This document shows positions 1 to 9,485 of a stretch of 64,000 nt of DNA, one piece after another. Positions within the stretch are counted from its first letter, which is position 1; each line of letters opens with the position of its first letter. The DNA is from Synechococcus sp. BSA11S (GTDB lineage: Bacteria; Cyanobacteriota; Cyanobacteriia; PCC-6307; Cyanobiaceae): positions 124,001 through 188,000 of the forward strand of contig NZ_VNWP01000005.1 of NCBI RefSeq assembly GCF_014224355.1. The letters are read 5' to 3'. The position numbers were made by a program, and so were the translations under genes. Below the pieces are notes generated by a model that was given only the letters and a program-made list of their open reading frames with translations, searched no databases and had not been told where the DNA came from.

Positions 1-1085
1 GCAAACAGCCCGCCTGGGGTGCCGGCGGCAGCGGCCAGCCCCGTGCTCAGGAACAGCACCAGAAAGATGGCCAGGGCTTTGCTGATGTCCAGATCGCCTT
101 CCGCCACCGCCTGGCGGATGCCGGCACGGTTGATGAAATCCACCGGGAGCAGGGCGTCGACCACCCCCAGCACCACTCCGGCGGCCGCCATGGCTCCCGC
201 CAGAGGGATGGCCCGCTGGCGGCGCCAGTTGTGCAGCCTGACCACGAAGCGGCAGTAGGCCTCCGCGCCCAGCGCCACCAGGGCCCCGAGCCCGAACAGC
301 ACCACCAGGTCGAGGGGCAACACCTCCACGTAGGTGCTGACCTGCCGCTCCAGGGCGAAGCCCCGGCCCAGGCTCCAGCCCGCGGTCGGCATGCCGATCC
401 CCGCCAGACCGAGCAGATCCGTCCAGGTGTCGGCCCAGAAGGTGGTGACCAGCACCAGCAGCATCACCACCGGACGGGCCCCCTGCAGCAGCTCTTCGAT
501 CGTGTAGAAGAAGCCGCCGATCGGGGCGTTGAACACCGCGGCGATGCCGGCGCCGCCGCCGGCGGCCACGATCATGCGCAGGAAGGCGTTGGGCGCCTTG
601 AGCAGGCGGGCCATCACCCAGCCCACGGAGCTGCCCATCTGGACCGAGGGCCCGGAAGGGCCGAGCGGGAAGCCACTGCCGATCGCCACGATCCCCGCCA
701 CCAGTTTCACCACGGCCACCTCGAAACCCATCGGGATCGGGCGCCGCAGCAGGAACTGCATCACCTGGGGAATGCCCGAGCCCTGGGCCGCGGGAGCGCC
801 GATCTGCACCAGCAGGCCGGCGATCAGGCCGCCGCCACCACTGATCGCAGGCAGCAGCAGCCAGTCGGGCCCGAGCGCGAGCATCCTGATGCGCAGGCGT
901 CCCAGGCCATCAAGGCCCACCTTGAAGAGCAGGGCCGCACTGGCGGCCCCCAGACCGGTGATCACCAGGGCCAGGATCACCTTCAGCCAGTGCTCCTCCA
1001 GCATCCGGCGGATCGTGGAGGTGGTCAGCCGCTCCTTCTGGGGCTTGACGAGCGCGGTGGCGTGACGCTCCGTGCTCAGGGTCAC
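1..1085 (-). CDS. ClC-family chloride channel/transporter, 3' end outside the window
   Basis: Voltage-gated-type ClC protein that moves chloride (possibly coupled to protons) across the membrane. About 361 residues are visible and the C-terminus lies beyond base 1. Reading the minus strand shows the two classic selectivity-filter signatures: GSGIPQ and, further on, [10 protein letters not shown]. These are followed by [16 protein letters not shown], the family's third conserved block, and by several hydrophobic helices. The best start is a GTG at 1085-1083. It overlaps the aconitase stop as GTGA, so the gene is probably translationally coupled behind acnB. ClC identity is secure from the motifs; channel versus antiporter cannot be told from what is visible. 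Confidence 0.88.
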   Translation of the reverse strand, partial: MTLSTERHATALVKPQKERLTTSTIRRMLEEHWLKVILALVITGLGAASAALLFKVGLDGLGRLRIRMLALGPDWLLLPAISGGGGLIAGLLVQIGAPAAQGSGIPQVMQFLLRRPIPMGFEVAVVKLVAGIVAIGSGFPLGPSGPSVQMGSSVGWVMARLLKAPNAFLRMIVAAGGGAGIAAVFNAPIGGFFYTIEELLQGARPVVMLLVLVTTFWADTWTDLLGLAGIGMPTAGWSLGRGFALERQVSTYVEVLPLDLVVLFGLGALVALGAEAYCRFVVRLHNWRRQRAIPLAGAMAAAGVVLGVVDALLPVDFINRAGIRQAVAEGDLDISKALAIFLVLFLSTGLAAAAGTPGGLF

Positions 1086-3709
1086 ACTTCCGCCAGCACC
1101 TTCGCCTCCTCCTCGCTGCTCACGATCCGGCCCTGGTCCTCGAAGCCCTCGATCTGATCGAAGTTGAGGTAGCGGTAGAGCTGGTCCGAGAGGGGATCGA
1201 TCTTCGCCGCGGCGATCTCCAGATACTCGGCCGGGGTGGGAATGCGGCCCAGCAGGGCGCAGACCGCCGCCAGCTCCGCGCTGCCCAGGTACACCTGGGC
1301 GCCATTGCCCAGGCGGTTGTTGAAATTGCGCGTGCTGGTGGAGAACACGGTGGTGTTGTCGTCGACACGGGCCTGGTTGCCCATGCAGAGCGAGCAGCCG
1401 GGCAGCTCCAGGCGCGCCTCAGCCCCCTCGAAGATCCTGTAATAGCCCTCCGACTTGAGCATCTCCTCATCCATGCGGGTGGGAGGACACACCCAGAGTT
1501 TGGCCTGGCTGGTGCCGGCGCCGTCGAGCACGGTGGCGGCGGCGCGGTAGTGGCCGATGTTGGTCATGCAGGAGCCGATGAACACCTCATCGATCCGGTC
1601 CCCCGCCACCTCGCTGAGCAGCTTGACGTTGTCGGGATCGTTGGGGCAGGCCAGCACGGGTTCCTTCAGCTCGTCGAGGTTGATCTCGATCACCTCGGCG
1701 TAGGCAGCGTCGGCATCGGCGGCCATCAGCTGGGGATCGGCCAGCCAGGCCTCCATCGCCTGGATCCGCCGGGCCATCGTCCGCTCGTCGTGGTAGCCAC
1801 GGGCAATCAGGTTTCTGAGCAGCGCCACATTGCTGCGCAGGTATTCGGCCACCGTGGCCTCGCTCAACTTGATCGTGCAGCCGGCACAGGAACGCTCGGC
1901 AGTGGCATCGGTGAGCTCGAACGCCTGTTCCAGCTTGAGGTCGGGCAGGCCCTCGATCTCCATGATCCGTCCCGAGAAGACGTTCTTCTTGTTGGCTTTC
2001 TCCACCGTGAGCAGGCCCTTCTGGATCGCCACGTAAGGAATGGCGTTCACCACGTCTCGCAGGGTGACGCCGGGCTGCAGGGAACCGGAGAAACGCACCA
2101 GCACCGATTCGGGCATGTCGAGCGGCATGGCGCCGATGGCCGCCGAGAAGGCCACGAGGCCCGAGCCCGCCGGAAAGGAGATGCCCAGGGGGAAGCGGGT
2201 GTGACTGTCACCGCCCGTGCCCACGGTGTCGGGCAGAAGCATGCGGTTGAGCCAGCTGTGGATGATGCCGTCGCCGGGGCGCAGGGCCACGCCGCCGCGG
2301 GAGCTGATGAAATCGGGCAGCTCGGCGTGGGTCTTGAGGTCCACCGGCTTGGGGTAGGCGGCGGTGTGGCAGAAGCTCTGCATCACCAGGTCGGCGGAGA
2401 AGCCCAGGCAGGCCAGCTCCTTCATTTCGTCGCGGGTCATCGGCCCGGTGGTGTCCTGGGAGCCCACGGTGGTCATCAGCGGCTCGCAGCTGGTGCCGGG
2501 GCGCACCCCCGGCAGGCCGCAGGCTTTGCCCACCATCTTCTGGGCCAGGGTGAAACCCTTGCCGGTGTCGGCCGGAGCTGCCGGGCGGACGAAAACGTCC
2601 GAGGGAGCCAGGCCCAGCTGGGTCCGCACCTTGTCGGTGAGGGAGCGCCCGATCAGCAACGGGATGCGACCGCCGGCGCGCACCTCATCGGCGATGGTGC
2701 TGGGCTTGAGCGCGAAGCGGGCCACCACCTCACCGGCGTTCGGCTCGCCTGCGGCCCGCTCGATCGTGCCGGCGAAGGGGCGGATCGTGATCACATCGCC
2801 GCTGTTGAGGGTCGAGACGTCGCATTCAATCGGCAGCGCGCCGGAATCCTCGGCGGTGTTGAAGAAGATCGGCGCGATCTTGCCGCCCAGGATCACCCCA
2901 CCGGCGCGCTTGTTGGGCACATGGGGAATGTCGGTGCCGGTGTGCCAGAGCACGGAGTTGATCGCCGACTTGCGCGAGCTGCCGGTGCCGACCACATCGC
3001 CCACGTAGGCGACGGGGTGGCCCTTGGCCTTGAGCTGCTCGATCAATTCCAGCCCGCCCGGCATCCGGGTCTCCAGCATCGCCATGGCATGCAGGGGGAT
3101 GTCGGGGCGGGTGGTGGCGTGGGTGGCGGGGGAGAGGTCGTCGGTGTTGGTTTCACCGTCCACCTTGAAGACCGTGACGGTGATCGCCGCCGGCAGCTCG
3201 GGCTTGGCGGTGAACCATTCAGCGGCGGCCCAGCTGTCGACCACCTGTTTCGCCATCGGGTTGGTGGCCGCCAGCTCCAGCACGTCGTGGTATGCGTCGT
3301 AGACGAGCAGGGTGCGGCTGAGGCCCACGGCCGCCTCGACCGCGATGGCGGCGTCGGTGTGGCTGAGCAGGGTGATCAGGGCGCCGACGTTGTAGCCGCC
3401 GATCATGGTGGCCAGCAGCCTGGTGGCCTCGATCGGGCTGACCAGGGGGCTCCGGGCGTGGTTCTGGGCAATGGCGCTCAACCAGCTGGCCTTGACGTAG
3501 GCGGCCTCATCGACTCCTGGCGGAATACGCTCGCTCAGCAGCTCGAGAAGAAACGACTCCTCGCCAGCTGGAGGCTGCTCCAGCAGCTGGGTGAGGGCCT
3601 GGACTTCGGGGGCGGTGAGGGGGAGCGCCGGTACGCCCAGGGCCGCACGCTCCCTCTGGGCCTGGCGGTGGCTGGCCAGCAGGTCGGTGACACTCTCTGA
3701 AGCGGGCAT
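1082..3709 (-). CDS. acnB: Aconitate hydratase B (bifunctional aconitase / 2-methylisocitrate dehydratase)
   Basis: Cytosolic [4Fe-4S] enzyme that interconverts citrate and isocitrate in the TCA cycle. It has 875 residues, the usual AcnB length. The N-terminal HEAT-like domain typical of AcnB, absent from AcnA, covers roughly residues 1-160. The swivel domain follows, then the catalytic core. Cluster-binding cysteines are visible in FIGSCMTN and GCSLCMGNQ, and the substrate-side block GGDSHTRFP is intact. The ATG start gives [11 protein letters not shown], 130 bases from the divergent DAHP synthase gene. Its stop overlaps the GTG start of the ClC gene, so the two are likely one transcript. 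Confidence 0.97.
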   Translation of the reverse strand: MPASESVTDLLASHRQAQRERAALGVPALPLTAPEVQALTQLLEQPPAGEESFLLELLSERIPPGVDEAAYVKASWLSAIAQNHARSPLVSPIEATRLLATMIGGYNVGALITLLSHTDAAIAVEAAVGLSRTLLVYDAYHDVLELAATNPMAKQVVDSWAAAEWFTAKPELPAAITVTVFKVDGETNTDDLSPATHATTRPDIPLHAMAMLETRMPGGLELIEQLKAKGHPVAYVGDVVGTGSSRKSAINSVLWHTGTDIPHVPNKRAGGVILGGKIAPIFFNTAEDSGALPIECDVSTLNSGDVITIRPFAGTIERAAGEPNAGEVVARFALKPSTIADEVRAGGRIPLLIGRSLTDKVRTQLGLAPSDVFVRPAAPADTGKGFTLAQKMVGKACGLPGVRPGTSCEPLMTTVGSQDTTGPMTRDEMKELACLGFSADLVMQSFCHTAAYPKPVDLKTHAELPDFISSRGGVALRPGDGIIHSWLNRMLLPDTVGTGGDSHTRFPLGISFPAGSGLVAFSAAIGAMPLDMPESVLVRFSGSLQPGVTLRDVVNAIPYVAIQKGLLTVEKANKKNVFSGRIMEIEGLPDLKLEQAFELTDATAERSCAGCTIKLSEATVAEYLRSNVALLRNLIARGYHDERTMARRIQAMEAWLADPQLMAADADAAYAEVIEINLDELKEPVLACPNDPDNVKLLSEVAGDRIDEVFIGSCMTNIGHYRAAATVLDGAGTSQAKLWVCPPTRMDEEMLKSEGYYRIFEGAEARLELPGCSLCMGNQARVDDNTTVFSTSTRNFNNRLGNGAQVYLGSAELAAVCALLGRIPTPAEYLEIAAAKIDPLSDQLYRYLNFDQIEGFEDQGRIVSSEEEAKVLAEV

Positions 3710-3839
3710 GGTGAAACGTCGGGTTTGACATCATTCTTTCGGGCCGCGGGCCGCTCCTCGGTCACCGTCGCTGCCAAAGATCCAGCCCGGGGAGTCTCTA
3801 GGGTGTGAGATTGGCCCACGGTTCACGACCGCTCCCGGC
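3710..3839. promoter_or_regulatory. Divergent intergenic region between acnB and the DAHP synthase gene
   Basis: These 130 bases separate the two start codons and must carry the promoters and leaders of both genes. I saw no convincing operator or hairpin in it. Confidence 0.5.
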
Positions 3840-4913
3840 ATGCTCACCACCTCCGACCTCCACATCGTGGAGACACGGCCGCTGGTGGCTCCGGCGGTGC
3901 TGCATCGCGAACTGCCCCTGAGCCAGACGGCTGCCCGCACCGTGCTCGACGCCCGTGAGCGGATCAAGGCGATCCTGCACGGACAGGACTCCCGCCTGCT
4001 TGTCATTGTGGGCCCCTGCTCAGTCCACGACGTGGAGGCAGCCCGGGCCTATGCCGAGGCCATCGCCGAGGTGCGTCACCGCCACCGGGATCAGCTGGAG
4101 GTGGTGATGCGGGTGTACTTCGAGAAGCCCCGCACCACCGTGGGCTGGAAGGGCCTGATCAACGATCCGCACCTCGACAACAGCTACGACATCAACACCG
4201 GCCTGCGGCTGGCGCGAGGCCTGCTGCTGCACCTGGCCGAGATGGGACTGCCGGCTGCCACCGAGCTGCTGGATCCGGTGGTGCCCCAGTACATCGCCGA
4301 TCTGATCGGCTGGACGGCGATCGGAGCCCGCACCACCGAGAGCCAGACCCATCGGGAGATGGCCTCGGGCCTCTCGATGCCGATCGGCTTCAAGAACGGC
4401 ACCGACGGCAGCGCCGTCACCGCCATCCATGCCATGCAGGCCGCCTCCAAGCCCCATCATTTCCTGGGCATCAGCCAGATGGGCCATGCCGCGATCGTGT
4501 CCACCACGGGCAACCCCGATGGTCACCTCGTGCTGCGCGGCGGCAAGGGAGGCACCAATTACCACGCCGAGGCGATCGACGCGGCAGCGTCCGCTCTGGA
4601 GCAGGAGGGTCTCCCGGCCCGGCTGATGGTCGACTGCAGCCATGGCAATTCCAACAAGGACTACCGGCGTCAGGGCGAGGTGCTCGCCGAGGTGGCCCGG
4701 CAGGTGCGGGGCGGCTCTCGCCACGTGATGGGGGTGATGATCGAGAGCCACCTGGTGGCCGGCAATCAGAAGATCCCCTCCGATCTCAGCCAGCTCACCT
4801 ACGGACAGAGCATCACCGATGCCTGCATCGACCTCGAGACCACCCGGGAGGTGCTCGATGGACTGGCTGCAGCGGTGAGCGAGGCCCAGGCCGCCAGCCT
4901 GGCACCGGTCTGA
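3840..4913 (+). CDS. aroG: 3-deoxy-7-phosphoheptulonate (DAHP) synthase, class I alpha
   Basis: Condenses phosphoenolpyruvate and erythrose 4-phosphate, the first step of the shikimate pathway to aromatic amino acids. It has 357 residues, standard for AroF/G/H-type enzymes. Visible signatures are VGPCSVHD near residue 57, the KPRTTVGWKGLINDP block, KNGTDGSAVTAIHAM and MVDCSHGNSNKDYRRQ; the Cys-His pair and KPRTT residues are metal/substrate ligands. The ATG start gives MLTTSDLHIVE. It is divergent from acnB and followed by about 140 bases with no gene. The specific isozyme (F, G or H type) and its feedback sensitivity cannot be decided by eye. Confidence 0.95.
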   Translation: MLTTSDLHIVETRPLVAPAVLHRELPLSQTAARTVLDARERIKAILHGQDSRLLVIVGPCSVHDVEAARAYAEAIAEVRHRHRDQLEVVMRVYFEKPRTTVGWKGLINDPHLDNSYDINTGLRLARGLLLHLAEMGLPAATELLDPVVPQYIADLIGWTAIGARTTESQTHREMASGLSMPIGFKNGTDGSAVTAIHAMQAASKPHHFLGISQMGHAAIVSTTGNPDGHLVLRGGKGGTNYHAEAIDAAASALEQEGLPARLMVDCSHGNSNKDYRRQGEVLAEVARQVRGGSRHVMGVMIESHLVAGNQKIPSDLSQLTYGQSITDACIDLETTREVLDGLAAAVSEAQAASLAPV

Positions 4914-5055
4914 TTGGATTAGTTCTGGCACTCCCAGAGTGAGACTGCCAGGCTGATGCTTTTGCGACAGGATGTTCCTGTTGAACAGTTGATTCTGGTC
5001 GGCGCACTAAGTTGCGCTTCTTGAGGCATCCGGTGATGCATCAGGAGGTGACTCA

Positions 5056-5397
5056 ATGACCTATCTCCTGCAATTCTGCGGCCTGAGCGAGCCCCTTCAG
5101 CTCTTTTATCTCGAGCAGAGTGGGGCTTCCAGGGAGCTGCAGGGGCCTGTCTTTGCGGGCTTTCGACCCTTCCAGCTCGATGATCTGCTCGGCTGGGCTC
5201 TCGGTTCCGCCCGTCAGCGGGGCTGGGATCCCGAGGGCATTCAGGCCACGGTGCTTCAGGCCTGGATGGAGCGCGCTGAGGTGATCCGCCAATGGCAGCT
5301 GCGCCTCAAGGCTGAGCCGCATGATCGCCTGGTGGTGGCGGGCCTGGGCACCCCCAGCGACTGGCAACACCGCTGTGAGGGCATGCTCAGGGCCTGA
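5056..5397 (+). CDS. Conserved hypothetical protein, 113 aa
   Basis: Small soluble protein of unrecognised family. It starts MTYLLQFCGLSEPLQLFYLE behind a strong ribosome-binding site (AGGAGGTG, six bases before the ATG). There is no signal peptide or membrane segment. It is moderately acidic and rich in Leu/Gln/Trp, with a helical-looking middle (residues 60-95). The reading frame and GC-rich codon use match its neighbours, so it is a real gene. Its last 11 bases overlap tail-to-tail with the phytol kinase gene on the other strand. Function unknown. Confidence 0.75.
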   Translation: MTYLLQFCGLSEPLQLFYLEQSGASRELQGPVFAGFRPFQLDDLLGWALGSARQRGWDPEGIQATVLQAWMERAEVIRQWQLRLKAEPHDRLVVAGLGTPSDWQHRCEGMLRA

Positions 5398-6034
5398 ACG
5401 ACAGCCAGTTCCAGAGCAGGCCCGTGGCCACGGGCACGGTGAGGTTGTCGAGCCCGAGCACGGCGATCTGTTCCAGCATGGTGGCCGCCAGGCTGATCAG
5501 CACCAGGGCGCCTGGGCCTGGGCCCGCGCCCCCCAGCAAGCGCAACAGCAGGAGCACCACCAGCGCCGTGCCGGCCATCGCGGCCGTGCCCACCACCGAC
5601 TTCCGTTGGCCCAGGATCAGCCAGCTCGGTGAGGGGATCGAGGGGCCCAGCAAGCCGGCCAGACCATCCCCCCAGGCCATCACCAGCACTCCCGCCACCA
5701 GGGCCTGGGGCTGGGAGGGCCAGAACAGGGCCAGCAGCGCCGTGATGGCGGCGCCGTAGGCCACGGTGCCGTAGCTGTGGCGCCCCACGTCCTCGATGGC
5801 CGGCAGCAGGCGATAGCGGTGGTTGAGGGCCGCCAGCAGGGTGACCAGGGTCGCCGCTGCCAGGGCGAGGCGGCGATCGACGGCCACGGCCCAGGCGATC
5901 AGCACCACGGGCCCGGTGCCGATATGCAGCACCTTGCGGCTCCATTCGGGTTGCCCAGGCCAGCGCCGGCGTGCCGCCAAGGCCAGGCCGACCACCAGGG
6001 CCAGCCAGAGCAGCACCAGAGCCACCCCCATCAA
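5387..6034 (-). CDS. Phytol kinase / polyprenol kinase family membrane protein
   Basis: Multi-pass membrane protein of 215 residues in the dolichol/phytol kinase (CTP-dependent, VTE5-like) family. In cyanobacteria this family phosphorylates phytol released from chlorophyll so it can be reused for tocopherol or chlorophyll. Seen in sequence: an early helix with the WSRKVLHIGTG block typical of the family, a central MAWGDGLAGLLG block (Asp-Gly nucleotide-binding signature), then GQRKSVVGTAAM. About six hydrophobic helices are present. It lies 46 bases downstream of the sigma factor gene on the same strand, so cotranscription is possible. Substrate (phytol versus other polyprenols) is inferred from the cyanobacterial setting. 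Confidence 0.85.
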   Translation of the reverse strand: MMGVALVLLWLALVVGLALAARRRWPGQPEWSRKVLHIGTGPVVLIAWAVAVDRRLALAAATLVTLLAALNHRYRLLPAIEDVGRHSYGTVAYGAAITALLALFWPSQPQALVAGVLVMAWGDGLAGLLGPSIPSPSWLILGQRKSVVGTAAMAGTALVVLLLLRLLGGAGPGPGALVLISLAATMLEQIAVLGLDNLTVPVATGLLWNWLSFRP

Positions 6035-6080
6035 CGGTTCGATCCCGGAGGACGAGGTCCAGCGTGGCAGCCGCTCCGGT

Positions 6081-7064
6081 TCAGGCGGCCTGCTGCAGGT
6101 TGCTCATCAGCCGCAGTTTCATGATCGCCTTGGCTTCCAGCTGGCGCACGCGCTCGCGCGAGACATTGATCTTGCGTCCGATCTCCGCCAGGGTGAGGGG
6201 CTCCTTGCCTTCCAGGCCGAAGCGCAACCGCAGGATTTCCTGCTCCCGCTCATTGAGCTGGGAGAGCCAGGCGCCCAGGTGCTCCTTCTGGATCGAGCGG
6301 TCCATGTGGTCCATGGGCTCGGTGCTGGCCGGATCAGCGATCAGCTCACCGAGGGTGCTGCGGTCTTCCTCGCCCCTGGCATGGGCATCGAGGGAGGCGC
6401 AGGGGGCGCTCTGGGAGATCAGATCCTCCAGATCCTTGATGTCCATGCCCATGGCGTGCGACAGCTCCAGCCGGTTGGGCTGGCGGCCGAAGCGGTGGGA
6501 AAGCTCCCGGGTGATGCGCCGCATCTTGGAGAGCTTTTCACTCACATGAATCGGCAGACGAATCGTGCGGGCGCTGTTGTCGATGGCACGCGTCATGCCC
6601 TGGCGGATCCACCAGTAGGCGTAGGTGGAGAATTTGTAGCCCATGGCCGGATCGAACTTGTCGACCGCACGCTCCAGACCGATCGCCCCTTCCTGAACAA
6701 GGTCGAGCAGTTCCAGGCCCTGGTTCTGATACTTCTTCGCGACGCTCACCACAAGGCGAAGATTGGCGGCCATCATCCGCTCTCGAGCCCGTCCACCCAT
6801 GCGGATCTGATGGCGCTGGCGAGGGGTGAGGCTGGCATCAGGCAACTCAAGCAGGCGCTTCATCGCCTGCACATGGTGAGCGAGCTCGATTTCTTCCGCT
6901 GCCGTGAGAAGCGGGACGCGCCCGATGTTGCTCAGATACCAGCCAATGGAGTCGGCGCTGAGCCGACCGCCGCCGGTCTTGGGCTGCACCCCCCGAGCCG
7001 TTGACTTCGCACCCTTGGGAGCGAGACCTGTGGCAGGGGTGGATTGCAGAGGTGTCCCCATCAC
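6081..7064 (-). CDS. RNA polymerase sigma-70 factor, group 2 (RpoD-like)
   Basis: Non-essential RpoD-like sigma factor that redirects RNA polymerase in stress or growth transitions. It has 327 residues and lacks the long region 1.1 of the primary sigma. Region 1.2 is at about residues 38-70 (DSIGWYLSNIGRVPLLT). Region 2 is complete (NLRLVVSVAKKYQNQG; DLVQEGAIGLERAVDKF; FSTYAYWWIRQGMTRAI). Region 3 includes IRLPIHVSEKLSKMRR. Region 4 carries LTLAEIGRKINVSRERVRQL, the -35-binding helix-turn-helix. Two adjacent ATGs (7064 and 7061) could both serve as start. It lies downstream of ppk1 on the same strand. Which cyanobacterial Sig letter it equals cannot be settled by eye. Confidence 0.93.
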   Translation of the reverse strand: MMGTPLQSTPATGLAPKGAKSTARGVQPKTGGGRLSADSIGWYLSNIGRVPLLTAAEEIELAHHVQAMKRLLELPDASLTPRQRHQIRMGGRARERMMAANLRLVVSVAKKYQNQGLELLDLVQEGAIGLERAVDKFDPAMGYKFSTYAYWWIRQGMTRAIDNSARTIRLPIHVSEKLSKMRRITRELSHRFGRQPNRLELSHAMGMDIKDLEDLISQSAPCASLDAHARGEEDRSTLGELIADPASTEPMDHMDRSIQKEHLGAWLSQLNEREQEILRLRFGLEGKEPLTLAEIGRKINVSRERVRQLEAKAIMKLRLMSNLQQAA

Positions 7065-7091
7065 CCCAGCCTCCGGATGAGTTGTGCGCGG

Positions 7092-7097
7092 AACATA
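7092..7097 (-). promoter_or_regulatory. Possible -10 element for the sigma factor gene
   Basis: On the minus strand a TGCTATGTT sequence (extended -10, TGN-TATGTT) sits about 28 bases before the start codon. No strong -35 hexamer was found at 17 bases, so this is a weak call. Confidence 0.25.
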
Positions 7098-7242
7098 GCA
7101 GGGTCCGGAGGTTGACTGCAGCAGGAATCCGAAAAATCCTTGAAGAAGACGATCAACTTTTCTTCATTGAGTTATCCATGATGCCGATTTCCAGGTCGTG
7201 TAGCGATGCTTACCAGACTTGGAACACATGAGTCGCAGCGCC

Positions 7243-9423
7243 TCAGGCCGGCGCCGTCAGCCCCGTGCGCCACTGCTTGATCAGGTCGAGCTGGGCGCTG
7301 TGGGGTTCACCGCTCGGGTGGCGCTGGACGAAGCTGCCGTCGCTCTGCATGTCCCAGGCGGCACAGTCGTCGTTCTGGTAAACATCCAGCAAGCGCTCCA
7401 GCTGGCCCCGCAGCTGGGGGCTCTTGATCGGGGTGATCGCCTCGACGCGGCGGTCGAGGTTGCGCGGCATCCAATCGGCACTGCCGATGTACATCTCCGC
7501 CTCGCCACCATTGGAGAACCAGAACATCCGGGAGTGCTCGAGAAAGCGCCCGATGATGCTGATCACGCGGATCGTCTCACTCACTCCGGGAACGCCGGGC
7601 CGGAGGCAGCACATGCCTCGGATCACCAGCTCGATCACCACTCCGGCCTGGGAGGCTTCATAGAGCAGGGCGATGATCGACGGATCCACCAGAGAATTCA
7701 TCTTGGCGCGGATGTGCCCGCCCCTGCCGTCGCGGGCGTGGGCGATCTCCCGCTTGATCAGCGCCTCCATTCCCTTGCGCAGGGTGACCGGAGCCACCAG
7801 CAGACTGCGGAAGCTCTGCTGCTTCGAGAAGCCGGTCAGGTAGTTGAACAGCTCCACCAGATCCTGGCCCAGCTCCGGCTGGGCCGAGAGCAGGCCAAGG
7901 TCGGTGTAGAGGCTGGATGTCTTGGAGTTGTAGTTGCCGGTGCCGATGTGCACGTAACTGCGCAGGCGCTCCTTTTCCTTGCGCACCACCAGCATGATCT
8001 TGGTGTGGGTTTTGAGGCCCAGCACGCCATAGACCACATGAACGCCCGAGTGCTCCAGCTGGCGGGCCCACTGGATGTTGTTGTCCTCGTCGAAGCGGGC
8101 CTTGAGCTCCACGAGGGCCATCACCTGCTTGCCGTTCTCGGCGGCGCGGATCAGGGCCGCAATGATCGGCGAATCCTTGGAGGTGCGGTAGAGGGTCATC
8201 TTGATGGCCAGCACCGAGGGGTCGTCGGCGGCCTGGTTGATGAACTCCTCCACCGAGGTGGCGAAGAGGTCGTAGGGGTGATGGAGCAGCACATCGTTGC
8301 GGCGGATCGCCGCGAAGATGCTCTCGAACTCCTCCGCCTTGATCGAGCCATCCCCCAGGCGGCTCTTCTGGGCCCGCACCAGGGCAGCGGCGGTGCGGCC
8401 CTGGTGGGGCTTGTCCTTGAGCTGGGGCAGGGGGATCGCCAGCAGGTGCATCAGGTCGTCGAGACCCAGGGGGCCATTCACCCGGTAGAGATCCGCAGGA
8501 TCCACGGCGGTGCCGTCCATCAGCAGCTCGATCACCTCGGCGGGCATCTCATCAGCCACCTCCAGCCGCACCACTTCGCCGCCGCGGCGACGTTTGCGCA
8601 GGCCCTCCTGCAGGGCCTCCATCAGGTCGTCGGCCTCGAGATCCCGCAACTCCAGGTCGGCATCGCGGGTGATCCGGAAGAAGTAATGCCCCTCGATCGT
8701 CATGCCGGGGAAGAGGAGCTGCAGGTTGAAGGCCACCACCTGCTCCAGGGGCACCACGGTGTAGACGGGGGATGGCTTGCGAGTGCAAAGTTCGGTGGGA
8801 ATCTCCACGAAGCGCGGCAGGGTCTTGGTGGGGACCTTCACCCGGGCGAACTGCTGCTGACCGGTGTCGGGGTCGCGGATCAGGGCCGCCACGTTCAGGC
8901 TGAGGTTGCTCATGAACGGGAAGGGATGGGCCGGGTCCACCGCCAGGGGGGTGAGCACGGGAAAGATGGCGGTCTGGAAGTAGGTGTTGACCCAGGTCTT
9001 CTGCTGCTTGTTCAGGCGCTGATAGTCGATCAGCTGAACGCCCTGATCGAACAGGGCCTGTTTGAGCTCAAGCCGGTAGTGGTCCTGTTGCTGCTTCAGC
9101 AGAGGACGCAACTTCAGCTGGATGGCGTCCAGTTGCTGCCGTGGGGTGAGGCCGTCGTCGCTGAGGGTGGAGAGGCCAGCCTCCAGTTGCGATTTCAGGG
9201 ACGCCACCCTGACCATGAAGAACTCATCGAGGTTGTTGCTGAAGATGGCGCTGAATTTGGCCTGCTCCAGCAGGGGGGTGGCGGGATCGAGGGCCTGCGC
9301 CAGCACGCGGCTGTTGAAGTCGATCCAGCTCAGCTCGCGGTTGATGTAGAGCTCCGGTGCCACTGCGGGGTCATTCATCACCGGATCCATCGCTGGGGCT
9401 GCAGGGGGGAAGGTAGCAATCAA
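7243..9423 (-). CDS. ppk1: Polyphosphate kinase 1
   Basis: Membrane-associated enzyme that reversibly polymerises the gamma-phosphate of ATP into polyphosphate, the cell's phosphorus and energy store. It has 726 residues, normal PPK1 size. The N-terminal domain opens with YINRELSWIDFNSRVL. The two phospholipase-D-like catalytic domains show GVLGLKTHTKIMLV, containing the autophosphorylated histidine, and HIGTGNYNSKT. ADWMPRNLDRRVE is near the C-terminus. The ATG start gives MIATFPPAAPAMDP; a later ATG (MDPVMND) is also possible. It precedes the sigma factor gene on the same strand with 178 bases between them. Confidence 0.96.
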   Translation of the reverse strand: MIATFPPAAPAMDPVMNDPAVAPELYINRELSWIDFNSRVLAQALDPATPLLEQAKFSAIFSNNLDEFFMVRVASLKSQLEAGLSTLSDDGLTPRQQLDAIQLKLRPLLKQQQDHYRLELKQALFDQGVQLIDYQRLNKQQKTWVNTYFQTAIFPVLTPLAVDPAHPFPFMSNLSLNVAALIRDPDTGQQQFARVKVPTKTLPRFVEIPTELCTRKPSPVYTVVPLEQVVAFNLQLLFPGMTIEGHYFFRITRDADLELRDLEADDLMEALQEGLRKRRRGGEVVRLEVADEMPAEVIELLMDGTAVDPADLYRVNGPLGLDDLMHLLAIPLPQLKDKPHQGRTAAALVRAQKSRLGDGSIKAEEFESIFAAIRRNDVLLHHPYDLFATSVEEFINQAADDPSVLAIKMTLYRTSKDSPIIAALIRAAENGKQVMALVELKARFDEDNNIQWARQLEHSGVHVVYGVLGLKTHTKIMLVVRKEKERLRSYVHIGTGNYNSKTSSLYTDLGLLSAQPELGQDLVELFNYLTGFSKQQSFRSLLVAPVTLRKGMEALIKREIAHARDGRGGHIRAKMNSLVDPSIIALLYEASQAGVVIELVIRGMCCLRPGVPGVSETIRVISIIGRFLEHSRMFWFSNGGEAEMYIGSADWMPRNLDRRVEAITPIKSPQLRGQLERLLDVYQNDDCAAWDMQSDGSFVQRHPSGEPHSAQLDLIKQWRTGLTAPA

Positions 9424-9485
9424 GGATTGGAACGCACTGTGTCGGGGTTGCTGGCCGAAGGACGGCGGAGAGCCCCTCCTCCCCC

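Noticed and set aside
1550-3700. Very long open frame antisense to acnB
   Set aside because: Its composition (His/Gly/Gln-rich, no motifs) is that of a GC-rich mirror frame, and the opposite strand encodes complete aconitase B.
4914-5055. Hairpin CACTC-CCA-GAGTG after the DAHP synthase gene as terminator
   Set aside because: Short stem and no T-run; too weak to call.
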